Assembly: GCA_902786745.1 (NCBI GenBank)
Contig: CADADR010000015.1
Location: 1-42,188 of the forward strand
Length of the DNA stretch: 42,188 nucleotides
Origin: an uncultured Bacteroidia bacterium
GTDB lineage: Bacteria > Bacteroidota > Bacteroidia > Bacteroidales > F082
Direction: 5' to 3'
Below are positions 40,113-42,188 of this stretch, one piece after another. Within the stretch, counting starts at the first letter, position 1, and the number at the start of each line of letters is the position of its first letter. The position numbers and the translations under genes are program-made. The notes beneath the pieces were generated by a model. The model was not told where the DNA came from. It made no database searches and saw only the letters and a program-made list of their open reading frames with translations.

Positions 40113-40589
40113 ATGACAAACAAAACATCAAGAAACATCAAAATATGCAGCTATGTAGCCTTGGCCTTTTGTGTCGTTTGGGCTGTGTCGGATATAGCAA
40201 ATTTTGTCGCTTTCATATTTGGAGGTAACGCTTCTTCACATTCCATTGATTGGTCGCAGAAAACCGTCCTGAAAGTTGCAATTCTCAGCTGCTATGGTGT
40301 CGGTATGGTTTCGATAATCGGTTTGTGCGTCAAAGCTATCTTTAATATTTCGAAGGGGCTTCGCGATAATACGGCTTTCCCAAGAAGCAACGAAAGGCTG
40401 CTGTTCTGGATGGCTTTGGCTGATTTTATATATGTAATAGGCTCATGTAATTTACAAGTTCTTTGGGATGACAGCATTTTGTTCCTATTACAGCACACTA
40501 ACTTCGTCACGCCCTTCTTCCTGCTCTTCTTCGCCTTCATGTACAAAGTGGCCGCCGACGCGGTGGAGGAAAACAACTTAACCATCTGA
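40113..40589 (+). CDS. DUF2975-type membrane protein
   Basis: 158 residues from ATG 40113; the frame runs back to 40083 through the promoter. Four hydrophobic segments at about 12-38, 52-80, 98-112 and 128-148. The stretch CVKAIFNISKGLRDNTAFPRSNERLLFWMALADF matches the DUF2975 family in layout (quoted region kept in separate parts: FNISKGLRDNTAF and NERLLFWMALADF). These proteins are usually encoded just before a small XRE regulator, as here, with a 4-base gap. Inner membrane. Role unknown; the pair is often regarded as a membrane-linked regulatory module. Confidence 0.8.
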   Translation: MTNKTSRNIKICSYVALAFCVVWAVSDIANFVAFIFGGNASSHSIDWSQKTVLKVAILSCYGVGMVSIIGLCVKAIFNISKGLRDNTAFPRSNERLLFWMALADFIYVIGSCNLQVLWDDSILFLLQHTNFVTPFFLLFFAFMYKVAADAVEENNLTI

Positions 40590-40593
40590 CGCT

Positions 40594-40803
40594 ATGATTA
40601 TCTTGAATTTAGACGTGATGCTTGCCAAGCGCAAGATGCGCTCCAACGAGTTGGCCGAGCGCATCGGCCTCACCCAAGCCAACCTCTCCATCCTCAAGAC
40701 GGGCAAGGCAAAGGCCATCCGCCTCAGCACCTTAGACGCCATCTGCCGCGAGCTGCAATGCACGCCGGGGGATATTTTGGAGTATAGACCCGATGTGGAA
40801 TAA
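40594..40803 (+). CDS. XRE-family helix-turn-helix regulator (YozG-like)
   Basis: 69 residues, essentially one HTH domain: LAKRKMRSNELAERIGLTQ (first helices) and ANLSILKTGKAKAIRLSTLD (recognition helix and support), then CRELQCTPGDILEY. The form is that of the small Cro/CI-type proteins paired with DUF2975 membrane proteins. It probably represses or activates its own operon. Its stop is 6 bases before the left end of the collapsed IS element. Confidence 0.9.
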   Translation: MIILNLDVMLAKRKMRSNELAERIGLTQANLSILKTGKAKAIRLSTLDAICRELQCTPGDILEYRPDVE

Positions 40804-40899
40804 TATTAAGGGGACTTCTAAAAATAGATAAAATATTGATTATCAAACAATAAAATATGTAATGTGTCGTTATTAAGGAAACGGACAAAAATATCAGCC

Positions 40900-41175
40900 A
40901 TGAGAAAGTACAAGACGACAGGGAACACTACATTGTTTGATAAGGAAGACACGGAACGCAAGCTGACGGAGAAGCAGAGGGAGACGAACAGGGAGAAGTC
41001 GCGGACGCGAAGCCGCGTGGAGCACATCTTCGGTTTCATGGAGAACACGATGAACAGGCTGTATATCAGGACGGTTGGCTTGGCGAGGGCGACGGCGGTG
41101 ATAGGGCTGATCAACCTAACCTACAACATGTCGCGCTACGAGCAAATCGTCAGGCTCAACCTGCTGAAAGACTAA
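40900..41175 (+). pseudogene. Internally deleted IS5-family transposase (mini-transposase)
   Basis: 91 residues from ATG 40900. The first ~22 residues (MRKYKTTGNTTLFDKED) look like the normal N-terminus of a Bacteroidota IS5-type transposase. The remaining ~68 are its C-terminal catalytic block (RSRVEHIFGFMENTMNRLY, then RATAVIGLINLTYNMSRYEQ), with the R-x3-E-type signature. The central part with the two catalytic Asp is missing, yet the frame is kept. It cannot be an active transposase alone, but the small protein could still bind element ends. Confidence 0.8.
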
Positions 41176-41250
41176 CTGAAAAGAAACAACAACTCGCTGA
41201 TACATACATATATACATACGAACAAACCCTCAAAAAAATGAACAAAAGGC

Positions 41251-41281
41251 TTGTCATATAAAACTCAAATGCATACCTTTG
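41251..41281 (+). promoter_or_regulatory. Outward promoter inside the IS remnant
   Basis: TTG 41251-41253, 20-base spacer, TACCTTTG 41274-41281. It points to the gene at 41393. A hairpin, CGGGTTG (41285-41291) with CAACCCG (41326-41332), would form at the start of the transcript. Confidence 0.6.
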
Positions 41282-41392
41282 CAACGGGTTGAAGGGATTG
41301 CCCCAACGGGACTTCGGCATTCTGACAACCCGAAAACAAGTCAATCAAGAATAATTAGAAGTCCCCACAAATACAAAGACCTTGAAGGCACT

Positions 41393-42013
41393 ATGAGAAG
41401 GATATTTGTAATGGTTTTAATGTCGTTTCTGTCAACTATGAATCCGGCAATGTCACAGGAACATAAACAAATCACAGGAATTGCGATAGAAAGCTTCGTC
41501 AGCCTGCCATCGGGAAGAATGAAAAATGAGATTTCTTGTTTTGTCCAAAAGGCAGCGACCAAACAAGAGAGAGCAAACAAAACCCTGGTAAAAAAAGTTC
41601 CTCTAGGGGTTTTCCATGATGATACGATAAACAAGATACAGTCTGTCGTTTTTGAAGAAAGAAGTATTTTTTCTTCCATGCCAACAGTGTCAATAGCCAT
41701 TGGGTATGGAGAAGGAAAAAATGTCTTTACAGGAATAACGGGCCTTGCTCATGGAAAGATCAGATACGGGTTGGATAAAAAACCGTTTGACGACATCCCC
41801 AATCCTTATTTTTCCATAGACAACAAACCCAATAGAATTACTGGTTGGTCAAAGAGAAGTAAACCTGTTGTCGGCAACTGGAAAGTCTATCGTTCAAAAG
41901 ACAACTACTATACCTACATCTATTTCAGGAACGAAAAAGAAGGATACGAGGTAACTTGGGTGATAAAAACTTTTCGCGAATATATCACTCGAGTTATCGA
42001 CAAACTTGAATGA
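41393..42013 (+). CDS. Exported protein of unknown function
   Basis: 206 residues from ATG 41393; in-frame codons further upstream lie inside the IS remnant. Signal peptide MRRIFVMVLMSFLSTMNPAM, cleaved near SQEH. The mature part is basic and strand-rich (IAIESFVSLPSGRMKNEI; VSIAIGYGEGKNVFTG; YYTYIYFRNEKEGYEVTWV). No lipobox, no sorting tail and no further membrane segment. It starts 27 bases beyond the right end of the IS remnant, whose outward promoter is the only one seen for it. AT-rich. I do not recognise a family. Confidence 0.7.
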   Translation: MRRIFVMVLMSFLSTMNPAMSQEHKQITGIAIESFVSLPSGRMKNEISCFVQKAATKQERANKTLVKKVPLGVFHDDTINKIQSVVFEERSIFSSMPTVSIAIGYGEGKNVFTGITGLAHGKIRYGLDKKPFDDIPNPYFSIDNKPNRITGWSKRSKPVVGNWKVYRSKDNYYTYIYFRNEKEGYEVTWVIKTFREYITRVIDKLE

Positions 42014-42027
42014 AGCACCCCAATCCA

Positions 42028-42046
42028 CGTTCTCACTGGGAGAACG
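42028..42046 (+). other. Hairpin between the last two genes
   Basis: CGTTCTC, loop ACTGG, GAGAACG. No T run follows, so it may be a weak terminator or an mRNA end structure. Confidence 0.35.
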
Positions 42047-42107
42047 GGAGTATCATCTTGCCACGAAAACGAAAAGACATACAAACATGATCTAAATCTA
42101 TATCACC

Positions 42108-42188
42108 ATGAAAAAGTACCTACTTGTCGCCCTATTATTGGCGGCGTTCAGCGTTGGGGCGATGGCACAGCGAGAGCCTAGCCCGAAG
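42108..42188 (+). CDS. Start of an exported protein (cut by window end)
   Basis: 27 codons are visible. MKKYLLVALLLAAFSVGAMA is a clear signal peptide with cleavage before QREPSPK. The frame is open to the window end. Nothing more can be said. Confidence 0.7.
   Translation, partial: MKKYLLVALLLAAFSVGAMAQREPSPK

Larger units (their letters stand above)
40810..41366 (+). mobile_element. Collapsed IS5-type element with 12-bp terminal inverted repeats
   Basis: GGGGACTTCTAA at 40810-40821 is the exact reverse complement of TTAGAAGTCCCC at 41355-41366. Between them lies an internally deleted transposase gene. 557 bp in all, about half or less of an intact element. No target duplication is evident at the borders (TTAA on the left, ACAA on the right). 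Confidence 0.8.

Overview
The window comes from an anaerobic member of the Bacteroidota, most likely order Bacteroidales and probably gut or rumen associated. The evidence is a full-length SprA (outer-membrane translocon of the type IX secretion system, T9SS), exported proteins with type A C-terminal sorting domains, repeated TAnnTTTG -7 promoter boxes typical of the phylum, few Shine-Dalgarno sites, and a single-chain pyruvate:ferredoxin oxidoreductase. No rRNA, CRISPR array, prophage or plasmid backbone is visible. The species cannot be named from the sequence.

Layout. 1-7.4 kb: exported proteins, namely the end of one protein, a C10 (streptopain-like) protease, two proteins with T9SS sorting tails and a small exported protein. 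They share two modules, a tandem 'G(W/Y)NW' module and an 'AFVGDECRG' module. 7.5-14.0 kb: CPBP protease, tRNA dihydrouridine synthase, a GIY-YIG nuclease between two near-identical 126-nt repeats, a HAD phosphatase, tRNA-CAT, thiL and uvrC. 14.1-24.4 kb (minus strand): tonB-like, vanZ-like, gcvH, sprA, ruvA and a lipoprotein. 24.6-28.2 kb: pyruvate:ferredoxin oxidoreductase. 28.4-30.4 kb: an AT-rich pair of unknown genes and a REP-associated tyrosine transposase (RAYT). 30.5-35.9 kb (minus): operon pheT / sigma-54 activator / lptE / TPR protein / secG, with overlapping or closely spaced genes. 36.1-42.2 kb: accessory region with a DUF4143 ATPase, orphan lipoproteins and a barrel protein, a remnant resembling the start of ffh, a DUF2975/XRE pair, a collapsed IS5-type element, and the start of a further exported protein.

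How the parts relate. SprA would export the T9SS cargo at the left end. LptE and TonB also serve the outer membrane. PFOR and GcvH are core anaerobic carbon and one-carbon metabolism. UvrC and RuvA are DNA repair. The accessory part is unusually rich in small inverted and direct repeats.

Most interesting signals: (1) a ~126-nt family with 21-nt terminal inverted repeats, four copies, two of them (1 mismatch in 126) flanking a GIY-YIG nuclease gene; these copies supply the C-terminal codons or stop of dus, the nuclease and perhaps the HAD gene, suggesting a small mobile cassette; (2) four 15-bp direct repeats spaced exactly 33 bp over the promoter of the DUF4143 ATPase, with two adjacent CTCCGTAAC hairpins downstream of the gene; (3) an internally deleted, in-frame mini-transposase between intact 12-bp inverted repeats, with a promoter reading out into the next gene; (4) a promoter plus about 11 codons resembling the start of ffh, then a stop.
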